A stretch of 64,000 nucleotides of DNA from Acholeplasmataceae bacterium UBA5769 (GTDB lineage: Bacteria > Bacillota_I > Bacilli_A > Acholeplasmatales > Acholeplasmataceae), in the NCBI GenBank assembly GCA_002418725.1, contig DIER01000016.1:4746-68745 (forward strand), given 5' to 3'. The translations under genes and the position numbers were made by a program. The stretch's first letter is position 1. Each line of letters begins with the position of its first letter. Under the pieces are notes generated by a model. That model did no database searches. It was not told where the DNA came from and saw nothing but the letters and a program-made list of their open reading frames with translations. Shown piece after piece: positions 7,803-17,078 of the stretch.

Positions 7803-8978
7803 TTATTTTAGTCTGACAACTTCTCTTGCGATCATGACTTCTTCATTGGTTGGAATGATGAATGCCTTGACTTTAGAATCCGGTGTTGAAATCATACGTT
7901 CACCGCGTTTTTCGTTTTCTTCTTCATTGAGTTTAATGCCTAAGACTTCGCATCCCTTAATGACATCACGTCTGACTTCAGGTGCGTTTTCTCCGATACC
8001 TGCAGTAAATGCAATCGCATCTAGTCCGCCCATGTATAAATAGTAAGATCCGATATAATCGACAATGCGCTTGACTTGAATCTTATGGGCAAGCGTAGCT
8101 CTGTATTCGCCTCTATTCATACCGTCAATGATATCTCTTGAGTCATTGGAGAATCCTGAAAGTCCTAAGTAACCTGATTTCTTGTTAAGTTCATCTAAAA
8201 CCTCACCATAAGTCTTATCTTCTTTACTTGATACAAGCATTAAGACTGCAGGGTCGATGTTACCAGAACGTGTGCCCATCGGAATACCTTCAAGTGGGGT
8301 TAAACCCATCGATGTATCCACTGATTTACCGCCATCAACTGCACAAAGTGACGCACCATTACCTAAATGGGCAACCACGATCTTTGCTTGAGGGTTATTT
8401 AATAATTCAGCAGCTCTTTGGGAAACATATTGGTGTGATGTCCCATGGAAACCATACTTTCTCACACCATACTTTTGATACCATTCGTAAGGCGCAGCAT
8501 AAAGGTATGCATCTTCTGTCATCGTCTGGTGGAATGTGGTATCAAACACAGCAACCTGAACAACATTAGGTAATGCATCCATAAACGCATGAATACCGGT
8601 TAAGTTTGCTGGGTTATGAAGGGGTGCTAGATCGTTAAGGCTTGCGATTTTTTCAATCACAGATGCATCAATAATGGCAGATTCTTTAAAAAGTTCGCCA
8701 CCTTGAACCACACGGTGTCCTACACCTTTGATTTCATCGAGTGATTCGATGATCTTGCGATCGAGTAAACCGTGAATAACCATATCCACTGCGACCTTAT
8801 GGTTTAAGATTTGATGGTTTTCTGTAAACTTTTGACCATCATACTTAAAAATAACGGCTGCATTGTCATAGCCAATACGCTCAACGATTCCTGAAACAAT
8901 GGTTTTTTCTTCAGGCATTTCAAACAATTGGAATTTTAAGCTTGAAGATCCTGCATTGACTGCTAAAATTTTTAACAT
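7803..8978 (-). CDS. ackA: Acetate kinase
   Basis: This 391-residue cytoplasmic enzyme converts acetyl phosphate and ADP to acetate and ATP, the energy-yielding end of pyruvate fermentation. It shows the ASKHA signatures of acetate kinases: VNAGSSSLKFQLF at residues 6-18, FDTTFHQTMTEDAYLYA near 145, YGFHGTSHQYV, VVAHLGNGASLCAV, DTSMGLTPLEGIPMGTRSG, and FTAGIGENAPEVR. The length is normal for the family. It is flanked by its own promoter and a weak terminator, so it is probably monocistronic; no phosphotransacetylase is present in this window. AAGGAG precedes the ATG. Confidence 0.97.
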   Translation of the reverse strand: MLKILAVNAGSSSLKFQLFEMPEEKTIVSGIVERIGYDNAAVIFKYDGQKFTENHQILNHKVAVDMVIHGLLDRKIIESLDEIKGVGHRVVQGGELFKESAIIDASVIEKIASLNDLAPLHNPANLTGIHAFMDALPNVVQVAVFDTTFHQTMTEDAYLYAAPYEWYQKYGVRKYGFHGTSHQYVSQRAAELLNNPQAKIVVAHLGNGASLCAVDGGKSVDTSMGLTPLEGIPMGTRSGNIDPAVLMLVSSKEDKTYGEVLDELNKKSGYLGLSGFSNDSRDIIDGMNRGEYRATLAHKIQVKRIVDYIGSYYLYMGGLDAIAFTAGIGENAPEVRRDVIKGCEVLGIKLNEEENEKRGERMISTPDSKVKAFIIPTNEEVMIAREVVRLK

Positions 8979-9011
8979 TGATTTTTCTCCTTGTTTTTAT
9001 TCTACATGTCC

Positions 9012-9040
9012 ATCTTACATGAAATGCACTGCAATTTCAA
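9012..9040 (-). promoter_or_regulatory. Predicted ackA promoter
   Basis: TTGAAA (9035-9040) and TAAGAT (9012-9017) on the minus strand have a 17-bp spacer. They lie about 33 bp before the ackA start. Confidence 0.55.
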
Positions 9041-9061
9041 GAGTATGAACAAACATTCATG

Positions 9062-9718
9062 TTAATAAAGATATCCGTAGATCGCGATAAACTGTAAAAC
9101 CGTACCTATTCCTGTAAAAATGTGCCATATAAAATGGAAATATTTGATTTTAGGAAATGCATAGAAGATGACACCGACGCTATAAGCGACGCCTCCTGCA
9201 AACACTAACCAAAATGCTGCAGCTTGATAAGCGAGCAGTTGTTGCGCAAAAATGAGTGCACTCCAGCCAATCGCTAAATAGATAAATACATGCAGTTTCG
9301 CAAACTTTTTAATCCAGATCGATTTGAAGATGACACCGATCAAAATCAACAGCCATTGCACCATAAATAAGACAGGTCCAAGACCTAATCCTGAAATCCC
9401 AAACAGGGGTTCTTGTAGTTCAGGCAGTAAAAGCAGTGCCGGTGCAAACGTGCCACCAATCAAAATATAGATGGAAAGATGATCGAAACGTTGAAAAACA
9501 GATTTCGCTCTCGGATGAAAGAGTGCGTGATAAATCGTAGACATCGTGTATAAATTGATGATCCCAAAACCAAAGATAATCGCAGCAGTCACTTCTATCG
9601 TGCGGTCTGCTTTGATGAGCAATAAAATCAATGCGACAATCCCAAAGATTGCCATCAATCCGTGTGAGATCGCGTTCGCGATTTCTTCACCTAAGGTTTG
9701 TGTGTGTGTTTTTTTCAT
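9062..9718 (-). CDS. trhA: Hemolysin III/TrhA family (PAQR-like) membrane protein
   Basis: A 218-residue protein with seven membrane segments. It has the family's N-terminal GEEIANAISHGLMAIFGI motif and the conserved YHALFHPRAKSVFQRFDHLSIYILIGGTFAP block. The late YSVGVIFYAF and HFIWHIFTGIG segments carry the conserved His cluster. PAQR/YqfA proteins are metal-dependent membrane hydrolases or lipid-homeostasis factors; the hemolysin label is historical. It overlaps trmL by 4 bp (ATGA), so translation is coupled. Confidence 0.85.
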   Translation of the reverse strand: MKKTHTQTLGEEIANAISHGLMAIFGIVALILLLIKADRTIEVTAAIIFGFGIINLYTMSTIYHALFHPRAKSVFQRFDHLSIYILIGGTFAPALLLLPELQEPLFGISGLGLGPVLFMVQWLLILIGVIFKSIWIKKFAKLHVFIYLAIGWSALIFAQQLLAYQAAAFWLVFAGGVAYSVGVIFYAFPKIKYFHFIWHIFTGIGTVLQFIAIYGYLY

Positions 9719-10245
9719 TTGTCCTCCAAAAATTGGTCTAAGAAATCTTTTCCTTTATGCGTCTCAGGTTCAGTTGTGATCAGTGATTCATAATCAAACT
9801 GTCTAAATACTTCATAAGCCACAATCGCGACCGCATTCGATAAATTTAAACTTCTCACTTTATCCGTTGTTGGAATACGGTAACAATTGTCTAAATGCTT
9901 GGCTAAAAGCTTACGATCAACGCCCGTAGACTCTTTACCAAAGATCAGATAAAGAGGCTCAGGAAGGGCTTTATAATCGATTGAAGCGTAGTTCTTCTTC
10001 CCGTACCGCGTTAAGAAAAGATAAGTCCCTGGGTTTTTACTGGCAAATGCATCAAAATCTTTGTGCATCTCATAATCCAAGTGCTCATAATAATCCAAGG
10101 CACTTCGCTTTAATCTCGACTCATCGATTTTAAACCCTAAGGGTTCAATCAAATGTAGTTTAACCCCTAAAGCGACACAGGTACGCATGATGTTTCCCGT
10201 ATTTTGAGGGATTTCTGGTTCATATAAAACGATATGGATGTTCAT
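9715..10245 (-). CDS. trmL: tRNA (cytidine(34)-2'-O)-methyltransferase
   Basis: A 176-residue SPOUT methyltransferase. The start MNIHIVLYEPEIPQNTGNIMRTC is characteristic of TrmL, as are the knot motifs YLIFGKESTGVDRKLL and CYRIPTTDKVRSLNLSNAVAIVAYE. TrmL methylates the wobble base of tRNA-Leu; a tRNA-Leu(CAA) gene lies elsewhere in this window. The gene overlaps the MATE transporter gene by 4 bp upstream and trhA by 4 bp downstream, in one operon. Confidence 0.93.
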   Translation of the reverse strand: MNIHIVLYEPEIPQNTGNIMRTCVALGVKLHLIEPLGFKIDESRLKRSALDYYEHLDYEMHKDFDAFASKNPGTYLFLTRYGKKNYASIDYKALPEPLYLIFGKESTGVDRKLLAKHLDNCYRIPTTDKVRSLNLSNAVAIVAYEVFRQFDYESLITTEPETHKGKDFLDQFLEDK

Positions 10246-11651
10246 AGTCTCACCTGCAGTTCGTATTTGATACCTTTCTTAAGGTAATGTCCGTAAAATA
10301 AGATGATAAAGTTTGAGATCATCATCGCGTAGAAAACACCGCGATAATCACCAGGAGATAAAATCAACATAAAGATGAAGATCATCGGAATGCGCATGCC
10401 CCATAGTCTCAGTAAAGACATCTTCAAAGTATAATTTGAATGCCCAGAGCCATTAAAGAGTCCAATATAAGATTGAAAGAGTGCCATCAGAGGTTGAGTT
10501 AAAAGTAACCATAACGTATAAACCCCTGCAATCTGGTAAGACTCTGAAGCGTTGGTACCTAGTATAAGTTCAATGATGGGATACCTAAAAGGAATGATTA
10601 ACGCAACCCCAACGGCCATTAAAACAAACGATAGATTTCTCGAAACCTCATAAGCTTTCTTCGCTCTTTCAGGTTGTCCATGTCCAATATTTAGTCCAAT
10701 GAAAGCTGCAGAAATCGTTGAAATCGCGACCACGGGATTTAAAAGGAGCGATGAGATTCTGTTTCCCACTGAAAAACCTGCAGAAACCATATCGCCATAT
10801 CTTAAAATAATACTTTGAATGATAACAAAGCCTAAGGAAGATACCGCTTGTCCGACACTTGCAGGTACTGCAAAGCGGCTCATCTCTTTTAACGTATCTT
10901 TATCAATCATCATGTTGGATAGCGATATTCTTAAATGATGTTTTGACATGAATAAATCATAGATAATCAGTGGCATCGGTGCAGCATGTGCAATCAACGT
11001 AGCATACGCAGCCCCTGCGATACCCATCTTGAGCTGACTCACAAAAAGCCATGTCAAGATGATGTTGATGAAAATACCACCCATATTTAAGATCACAGGA
11101 TATAGCGTTTCACCCGTTGCTTGTCTGATCGCTTGATACACCATAAAGATGAACACGAAGATAAACTCAAAACTTCGAATTCTAAAATATTCACCTGCAA
11201 ACCCTAACGCTTCACCGCGTGCGCCCATTAAATAAGCAAATAAGTTAAAACCTAAAAAAACATCAGAAGTCACCATAAAGATGGCCATCACAATGACTGC
11301 AAATACAATCGATAGTGTAATCAGTTTACTCGCATAAGAGGATGCTAAATCTTTTCTTCCTGCCCCCACATATTGACTGACCATCGCCACTGTTGCGATA
11401 CCTAAACCTGCCGCCAAAGCCATAAAGAAGTTGAACACTGGCCAGTGAATGTTTAAGGCAGCAAGTGCTGCATCTAGCGTAGCTTGACTTCCAACATCCA
11501 TTCTTGCGACAAAGATGGCATCAACCATGTCATGTAAACTCTTTAAAAAATTGTTCAAAAAAACGGGTATTGCCATCAGGACAATACCTTTTAAAAGCGA
11601 AGGGTGATGCAGTATTCGCTCGATATTTTGTTTCTTAATGATGCGTGCCAA
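10242..11651 (-). CDS. MATE family efflux transporter
   Basis: A 469-residue protein with twelve predicted membrane segments in two homologous halves. The N-terminal half has GIVLMAIPVFLNNFLKSLHDMVDAIFVARM and GLGIATVAMVSQYVGAG. The second half has FAVPASVGQAVSSLGFVIIQSIILRYG and the conserved ISAAFIGLNIGHGQPERAKKAY. MATE proteins export cationic drugs and metabolites using Na+ or H+ gradients; the substrate here is unknown. It lies 15 bp after pncB and overlaps trmL by 4 bp, so it is read with both. Confidence 0.9.
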   Translation of the reverse strand: MARIIKKQNIERILHHPSLLKGIVLMAIPVFLNNFLKSLHDMVDAIFVARMDVGSQATLDAALAALNIHWPVFNFFMALAAGLGIATVAMVSQYVGAGRKDLASSYASKLITLSIVFAVIVMAIFMVTSDVFLGFNLFAYLMGARGEALGFAGEYFRIRSFEFIFVFIFMVYQAIRQATGETLYPVILNMGGIFINIILTWLFVSQLKMGIAGAAYATLIAHAAPMPLIIYDLFMSKHHLRISLSNMMIDKDTLKEMSRFAVPASVGQAVSSLGFVIIQSIILRYGDMVSAGFSVGNRISSLLLNPVVAISTISAAFIGLNIGHGQPERAKKAYEVSRNLSFVLMAVGVALIIPFRYPIIELILGTNASESYQIAGVYTLWLLLTQPLMALFQSYIGLFNGSGHSNYTLKMSLLRLWGMRIPMIFIFMLILSPGDYRGVFYAMMISNFIILFYGHYLKKGIKYELQVRL

Positions 11652-11666
11652 CGACTATCACCCTAA

Positions 11667-13103
11667 CTATTTTTTATGTTTTTTAATCATGTCTTGTTTT
11701 AAATCCCATAGTTTTTGGGAAAGGTCGACATAATACTCATGTGGATTTTCTAAACGAATCACTTCAGGCCATAACTTTTGATGTTCTTGTTTCGCATATG
11801 TTCTTACTTCCTCTAAAGAAGGGATGCGGTAAACCAGTTCTCCTGAAATAAAGATGGGTTTTAACAAGGCTTCGACCGTATAATCTTCAATCATTTTTGA
11901 CTTCCAAGGAAAATTAGGGTCAAAAAGATGATATGGGATATTGCTATCAATCACTTCATCAAATAAAGTCATGACATCTGCTTCTGCCATTCCGTCTTTA
12001 TCATAGAAACGGTAAACTTGTTTAAAGCCAGGTGTTGTGGTTTTTTGCACATTTTCACTGATCTTTATTTTAGGAATAATCTCGCCATCTTTTTCGACAG
12101 CTGCGAGTTTAAAGACACCTCCAAAGACCGCTTCAGAGCGTGCCGTAACCAAACGTTCACCAACCCCAAAGGCATCGATTTGTGCCCCTTGATGAATAAG
12201 TTCTTTAATCAGATACTCATCAAGTGAGTTTGAGACCGTGATTTTAACATCATGTAACCCGTGTTGGTCAAGCATCTTTCGTGCTTCTTTAGTTAAGTAA
12301 GTTAAATCACCAGAATCTAAACGAATGCCTTTTAATCTACATCCCATCGGTTCTAAAATGTCTTGATGAATTTTAATCGCGTTTGGAATACCTTGTTTTA
12401 AGGTGTTATAGGTATCGACTAACAATACCGTATTTTTAGGGTAGGTTAATGCATAAGCCTTAAAGGCATCGTATTCTGAATCATAACTTTGAATATAGCT
12501 ATGCGCCATCGTCCCAATGGCAGGAATCTGATACATATAATCGACATAGGTGTTGGATGAACCAATCGCACCTGATATGTAGGCTGCTCTTGCACCATAG
12601 ATCGATGCATCATAACCGTGGGCACGTCTGGCACCAAATTCTAAAACTGCGCGACCTTGGGCAGCGTGCACGATGCGTGCTGCTTTGGTGGCAATCAAAC
12701 TTTGGTGATTGATGGTCAGTAAAATCATCGTTTCAATCAACTGACATTCAATGATGGGGCCTCGCACCACTAAAATCGGTTCATGTGGAAATATGGGGGT
12801 TCCTTCTTTCATCGCGTAGACGTCTGAAGTGAACTTAAATGTTTTTAAATAGGATAAAAAAGATTCATGAAAAACTTGTTTCGATTTTAAATAACTGATT
12901 TCCTCATCAGAAAAAGATAAGTTCTTGATATAATCGATGACTTGTTCCAAACCCGCAAAGACGGCATATCCACCTTGGTCTGGAATAGATCTAAAGAAAA
13001 CATCAAAAACAGCGATTTGATCAGCTTTGTGATCCATATAATAACCATTGGCCATGGTGAGTTCATAAAAATCCATGAGTAGCGAAAGTTTCCGTTCGTT
13101 CAA
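11667..13103 (-). CDS. pncB: Nicotinate phosphoribosyltransferase
   Basis: The enzyme makes nicotinate mononucleotide from nicotinate, PRPP and ATP, the salvage entry to NAD. LSLLMDFYELTMANGYYMD, EFGARRAHGYDASIYGARAAYISGAIGSSNTYV and GIRLDSGDLTYLTKEARKML are signature blocks. I place the start at TTG 13101-13103 (478 residues) because AGGAGG lies 8 nt upstream. A -10 box (TACAAT, 13135-13140) falls inside the longer frame that would start at 13154. Bacterial pncB proteins start near this point. Confidence 0.93.
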   Translation of the reverse strand: MNERKLSLLMDFYELTMANGYYMDHKADQIAVFDVFFRSIPDQGGYAVFAGLEQVIDYIKNLSFSDEEISYLKSKQVFHESFLSYLKTFKFTSDVYAMKEGTPIFPHEPILVVRGPIIECQLIETMILLTINHQSLIATKAARIVHAAQGRAVLEFGARRAHGYDASIYGARAAYISGAIGSSNTYVDYMYQIPAIGTMAHSYIQSYDSEYDAFKAYALTYPKNTVLLVDTYNTLKQGIPNAIKIHQDILEPMGCRLKGIRLDSGDLTYLTKEARKMLDQHGLHDVKITVSNSLDEYLIKELIHQGAQIDAFGVGERLVTARSEAVFGGVFKLAAVEKDGEIIPKIKISENVQKTTTPGFKQVYRFYDKDGMAEADVMTLFDEVIDSNIPYHLFDPNFPWKSKMIEDYTVEALLKPIFISGELVYRIPSLEEVRTYAKQEHQKLWPEVIRLENPHEYYVDLSQKLWDLKQDMIKKHKK

Positions 13104-13158
13104 GGTCAATTCCTCCTGTATGTTAGACATTACCATTGTATCACTTTTTTTCAAACTT

Positions 13159-13167
13159 TGATATAAT
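13159..13167 (+). promoter_or_regulatory. Extended -10 promoter of yaaA-cls
   Basis: TGATATAAT (13159-13167) is a TG-N-TATAAT extended -10 box. Only a weak -35 (TTGTAT, 13137-13142, 19-bp spacing) is seen. It lies 26 bp before the yaaA ATG and overlaps the divergent pncB promoter region. Confidence 0.5.
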
Positions 13168-13192
13168 CAAGGTACATTGTGAGGACAAATAC

Positions 13193-13915
13193 ATGAAGAT
13201 TATTTTATCACCTGCAAAGACATTCCATCAAAAAATCATACCCACAAATCAAAAGCCCATCTTTGAAAAAGATGCTTTCTTTTTGATGGGCCAACTTAGA
13301 AAAATAGAAGAAACGCATCTTCAACACGCGATGAAACTAAGCGATGCACTCCTTAAAAACGTACTACATATGATACATAACTTTGGCAAGGTGACATCAA
13401 AAGCGATCTTTAGTTATCATGGTCAAGCCTATAAGGCATTAGATGCGCATCATTTTAGTGAAGCAGACCTCCTTTATGCAGAACATCATTTGTGGATTTT
13501 ATCAGGGCTTTACGGCATCTTAAGACCTTCAGATGGTATCAGTCCTTACCGTCTTGAGATGCAAGATCAAACGATCAAGAATCTCTACCGTTATTGGAAA
13601 CCTAAAATCAAAAGATATATAGAAGAAAATACGAAAGATGAAATCATCATTAACCTTGCATCTGAGGAATACAGCAAAGTCATCGATCCTTCTCTTCAAA
13701 TGATCACTTTAGACTTTGTTCAAGTAAAAGATGGTAACATCAAACGTGCGTCCATGCATATCAAAACCATGCGTGGCTTATGTGCCAAATATATCGTTAA
13801 AAACCGGATCGAAAACCCTGAGGATTTAAAGTTGATGCGTCTTGAGGGTTATGCGTTTCATCAGGAGTATTCGACACTTGATGTTTGGGTTTTTATAAAA
13901 GAGGTTGAAGCATGA
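13193..13915 (+). CDS. yaaA: YaaA family (UPF0246) peroxide stress protein
   Basis: A 240-residue cytoplasmic protein. The start MKIILSPAKTF at 13193 is preceded by GAGG 8 nt upstream. Family hallmarks are ILSPAKT at the N-terminus, AIFSYHGQAYKALDA, LWILSGLYGILRPSDGISPYRLEM, and INLASEEYSKVID. E. coli YaaA lowers intracellular free iron and limits oxidative DNA damage under peroxide stress, and the fold binds DNA. A longer in-frame extension to 13136 lacks a ribosome site and overlaps the promoter. It overlaps cls by 4 bp. Confidence 0.92.
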   Translation: MKIILSPAKTFHQKIIPTNQKPIFEKDAFFLMGQLRKIEETHLQHAMKLSDALLKNVLHMIHNFGKVTSKAIFSYHGQAYKALDAHHFSEADLLYAEHHLWILSGLYGILRPSDGISPYRLEMQDQTIKNLYRYWKPKIKRYIEENTKDEIIINLASEEYSKVIDPSLQMITLDFVQVKDGNIKRASMHIKTMRGLCAKYIVKNRIENPEDLKLMRLEGYAFHQEYSTLDVWVFIKEVEA

Positions 13916-15393
13916 AAAGGTTACTTCGCATGATCTTATCACGGACATCGTTAATCTTACTTCTTGTCTTGGTGCAATTGGGCTTTCTTTTCTATGTCTT
14001 AAATTATTTGTCACAATTTTTATATATTCAAATCATTAACTATACGCTATCGGTCTTAATTGTTTTATATCTTTTGGTAAAAGAAGAAAACCCCATCTAT
14101 AAACTCTCCTGGATTATGCCCATCTTAATTTTCCCTCTTTTTGGTGGCATCTTTTATATCATCTATAGACAACAAAATTTCAGCAAGAAAATTCTAAACC
14201 GCTACAAAGCCATTGATATGGAACGTTATGACCACATCAAACACCTTGAAAATCCTTTAGGAAATAAGGCGTCAAAGTATTTAACAAATTTAAACTGGCC
14301 AATTTATGACCAAACCAAAACAACCTTTTTAAGTTCTGGTGAAGCGATGTATGAGGCATTGCTTAAGGATTTAAAACAAGCGAAATCTTATATCTTTTTA
14401 GAGTTTTTTATCATCAATCAAGGTGAGATGTGGCATGTCATCTTGCAAATTCTAAAAGAGAAAGTTAAAGAAGGTGTTGAGGTTAAGATTATCTATGATG
14501 ATTTTGGTTCTTCTTCACTTCCTTTTCGCTACCATCACAAACTAAGAAAAATGGGCATTGATGCCATCCCATTTAACCCGATGCGCTTACATTTAAATTT
14601 CGCGATGAACTACCGTGATCACCGTAAGATTGTTGTCATCGATGGCATCATTGGTTATACGGGTGGTGCAAATATCGGTGATGAATACATCAACAAAATC
14701 TCACCTTTTGGACACTGGTTAGATACAGGCATCCGCCTTGAGGGAGACGCTTGTTGGAGTTTAGTCATTTGTTTTTTGGAAAACTACCGCTTTCAAACGG
14801 GAAAAGATGTGGATTATCTTACCTACAAAAAGGATATCTTTCTTCCCTCAGATGGTTATGTTGCACCCTTTAACGATGCACCCCTAGATAAAGAACTTAC
14901 CTCAAAAAACATGTATTTATCCTTGATCAATGAAGCGAAATCATCGATTTATGTGACGACACCTTATTTGATTATCGATAATGAGTTATCTGAAGCATTG
15001 AAACTTGCTGCAAAATCTGGTGTCGATGTAAAAATCATCATTCCATATATTCCAGATAAAAAGATTATTTTTATGGTCACAGAATCGTTCGTGCCTGAAC
15101 TCATGCAAGCTGGTGTTAAAGTCTATCGTTATACCCCTGGATTTATCCATTCAAAATTGATGATCATTGATGGCAGTGAAGCGATGATTGGGACGTGTAA
15201 CTTAGACTTTAGAAGCCTTTATTTACACTTTGAAAACAGTGTTTATTTAAACCAAGTGAATACGATTAAAGAGATGATTCTGTTCTTTCATCAAACGCTT
15301 AAGGTCTCACATGAGGTAAGTGCCGTTAAACGCAAACCTTTCCTCTACCGCATCCTTCAAGTGATTTTGAGAGGATTTGCTTCTCTCATGTAG
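13912..15393 (+). CDS. cls: Cardiolipin synthase (phospholipase D superfamily)
   Basis: A 493-residue membrane enzyme with two N-terminal membrane segments (about residues 10-28 and 40-58) and a PLDc_N region (SWIMPILIFPLFGGIFY). Two HKD motifs are present: HRKIVVIDG starting at H237 and HSKLMIIDG starting at H413, followed by GTCNLDFRS. Cls condenses two phosphatidylglycerols into cardiolipin and glycerol. Two similar-length HKD domains and the N-terminal membrane anchor fit ClsA-type enzymes. Translation is coupled to yaaA, and a strong terminator follows the stop. Confidence 0.92.
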   Translation: MKRLLRMILSRTSLILLLVLVQLGFLFYVLNYLSQFLYIQIINYTLSVLIVLYLLVKEENPIYKLSWIMPILIFPLFGGIFYIIYRQQNFSKKILNRYKAIDMERYDHIKHLENPLGNKASKYLTNLNWPIYDQTKTTFLSSGEAMYEALLKDLKQAKSYIFLEFFIINQGEMWHVILQILKEKVKEGVEVKIIYDDFGSSSLPFRYHHKLRKMGIDAIPFNPMRLHLNFAMNYRDHRKIVVIDGIIGYTGGANIGDEYINKISPFGHWLDTGIRLEGDACWSLVICFLENYRFQTGKDVDYLTYKKDIFLPSDGYVAPFNDAPLDKELTSKNMYLSLINEAKSSIYVTTPYLIIDNELSEALKLAAKSGVDVKIIIPYIPDKKIIFMVTESFVPELMQAGVKVYRYTPGFIHSKLMIIDGSEAMIGTCNLDFRSLYLHFENSVYLNQVNTIKEMILFFHQTLKVSHEVSAVKRKPFLYRILQVILRGFASLM

Positions 15394-15420
15394 AAAAAAA
15401 AGCCCAGCTGGGCTTTTTTA
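15394..15420. terminator. Bidirectional terminator between cls and the antiporter gene
   Basis: The perfect self-complementary AGCCCAGCTGGGCT (15401-15414) is flanked by eight A and six T. It serves both convergent genes. Confidence 0.9.
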
Positions 15421-16626
15421 CGCTGTAATGGGGATTTCCCCCGCTTTTTGGAGTGCCATCTTCGCAATCACGGGTCCAATCAATTCATAAATCAAGGTCC
15501 CAGCTAAAATAATCGCTCTAATTTGAGAACCCATCTCGACATTTAAGACTTGTGTGGCGATTAAAGATAAACCAATCGCAACCCCTGCTTGTGGAACGAG
15601 AGCCAAACCTAAGTATTTTGCAATCACGGGTTCAGCTTTGGTGACTTTCGCACCAACCCATGCTCCAAAGATCTTACCAATGACTCTAAACAAGACATAG
15701 ACAATACCGATGATACCAACTATACCTAAGACATTGATGTTTAATTCAGCACCTGATAAAACAAAGAATAAGATAAATATGGGTGGTGTAATAAAGTATA
15801 GAAGACCATTGATATCTTCCACTTTAGAACTGACATTGCCAAAGACAGCACCTAACATCATCGCAGTGAGTAATGGGGATGCATGAAGCCATTCTGCTAA
15901 GAAAACTGAAATGAAGATAACTGCAACGGAAAGACTGATCCGATTTCCGCGACCGGTAAACCATTTACAACCCAAAGTTAAGATGATCCCCATCACTGCA
16001 CCAATGGCAAGCGAGACAACAATCTCAATGAATGGGTTTAAAATCTGTAACCAAAGCGGGATATGCACTGCCGTTTGACCGAGTGCATTAGCCACTGCAA
16101 CGAATATACCAAACAAGATGATAGCCACGGAATCATCAATTGCCACAACCGATAATAACGTTTCTGTTAACTTTCCTTTAGCTTTATATTGTCTGACGAC
16201 CATGATGGTCGCTGCAGGTGCGGTTGCTGCAGCAATCGCAGATAACACAAGGGCAAACCTAAAGTTTTCTAGGCTCATATCACCTTTAATCAAAAAGTAT
16301 CCCATCACAGCGATCAACGTGATGATCACTGCAAAGAGCGCTTCAAATACTGCAATCCAAATGGGGGTTGCCCCAACCCTTCTAAAATAAACTAACTTCA
16401 TTTCAGTGCCGATACTAAACGCAATAAACCCTAATGCTACAGAACTGATAATGGAAAAATCATGAATGGTTCCCTCAGGAATCAGGTTTAGAATAGAGGG
16501 TCCTAAAATAAGTCCACCCACCAAATAACCTGTGACATTGGGAAGTTTTAAATATTTGGCAAGTTTACCAAAGAGTAAACCTGCTGCAAGCAAAACAGAT
16601 AAATAAAGTAAAACCATGGTGTTCAT
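15418..16626 (-). CDS. Cation:proton antiporter (CPA2/Kef-type)
   Basis: A 402-residue protein with about twelve membrane segments and no C-terminal TrkA-N domain, so only the exchanger domain is present. LLFGKLAKYLKLPNVTGYLVGGLILGPS near the N-terminus and VVAIDDSVAIILFGI, with the intramembrane Asp pair, match the Na+/H+ exchanger (PF00999) family. The gene follows a PII-like gene by 17 bp. That suggests the antiporter is controlled by a nucleotide-binding PII-like subunit, which is inference from pairing. Confidence 0.88.
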   Translation of the reverse strand: MNTMVLLYLSVLLAAGLLFGKLAKYLKLPNVTGYLVGGLILGPSILNLIPEGTIHDFSIISSVALGFIAFSIGTEMKLVYFRRVGATPIWIAVFEALFAVIITLIAVMGYFLIKGDMSLENFRFALVLSAIAAATAPAATIMVVRQYKAKGKLTETLLSVVAIDDSVAIILFGIFVAVANALGQTAVHIPLWLQILNPFIEIVVSLAIGAVMGIILTLGCKWFTGRGNRISLSVAVIFISVFLAEWLHASPLLTAMMLGAVFGNVSSKVEDINGLLYFITPPIFILFFVLSGAELNINVLGIVGIIGIVYVLFRVIGKIFGAWVGAKVTKAEPVIAKYLGLALVPQAGVAIGLSLIATQVLNVEMGSQIRAIILAGTLIYELIGPVIAKMALQKAGEIPITA

Positions 16627-16643
16627 ACGTCTTGATTCACTTC

Positions 16644-16979
16644 CTAACCCTTATAGCCTTTAATACTATCAATGGGAATTGTAAATGCAATCCCGGTGTT
16701 GGGAAGTGATAAATCGCCACCAATTTGCTCAATCACTTGATACACGGTATCGACTTGTTCATCGGGTAATGCAAGCATGATCACCTTAGATTCGGTACGT
16801 GGCATATCTAAAATAGCTTTCAGTGAACCAAGCCAGGGCACATCTTCTCTACCGGCTAGACTTCTTCCCATACCGGTCGAAGATACGATGGTTGCACCTT
16901 TAATGTTTTGTTTACTCAGTTCTTTTAAAAATTTGTCTAAATGTTCTGGTTTGTTCATCACATAAAACATGAGTTTCAT
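16644..16979 (-). CDS. PII-like signalling protein next to the antiporter
   Basis: The 111-residue protein starts at ATG 16979, preceded by GAAAGAAGG; a longer frame to 17030 lacks a good ribosome site. The sequence follows a PII-like ferredoxin fold: LMFYVMNKPEHLDKFLKELSK, GATIVSSTGMGRSL (a T-loop position), SKVIMLALPDEQVDTVYQVIEQ, and a C-terminal TGIAFTIPIDSIKGYK. It is annotated in related genomes as a P-II family nitrogen regulator, but the canonical GlnB T-loop tyrosine is absent. It is translated just before the antiporter gene and probably regulates it by binding a nucleotide. Confidence 0.75.
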   Translation of the reverse strand: MKLMFYVMNKPEHLDKFLKELSKQNIKGATIVSSTGMGRSLAGREDVPWLGSLKAILDMPRTESKVIMLALPDEQVDTVYQVIEQIGGDLSLPNTGIAFTIPIDSIKGYKG

Positions 16980-17044
16980 TATGTCGCCTTCTTTCCTTGA
17001 TAGGATACGCCTAAAAGTGGTGATTGTCAACGCCTATAAATCAA

Positions 17045-17066
17045 AAAAGCCTTTCGGCTTTCTTGT
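17045..17066 (-). terminator. Terminator of the 231-aa membrane protein gene
   Basis: AAGCC-GAAA-GGCTT hairpin (17049-17062) followed by six T on the minus strand, about 13 bp after the stop codon. Confidence 0.85.
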
Positions 17067-17078
17067 TTTAGAATTTCA

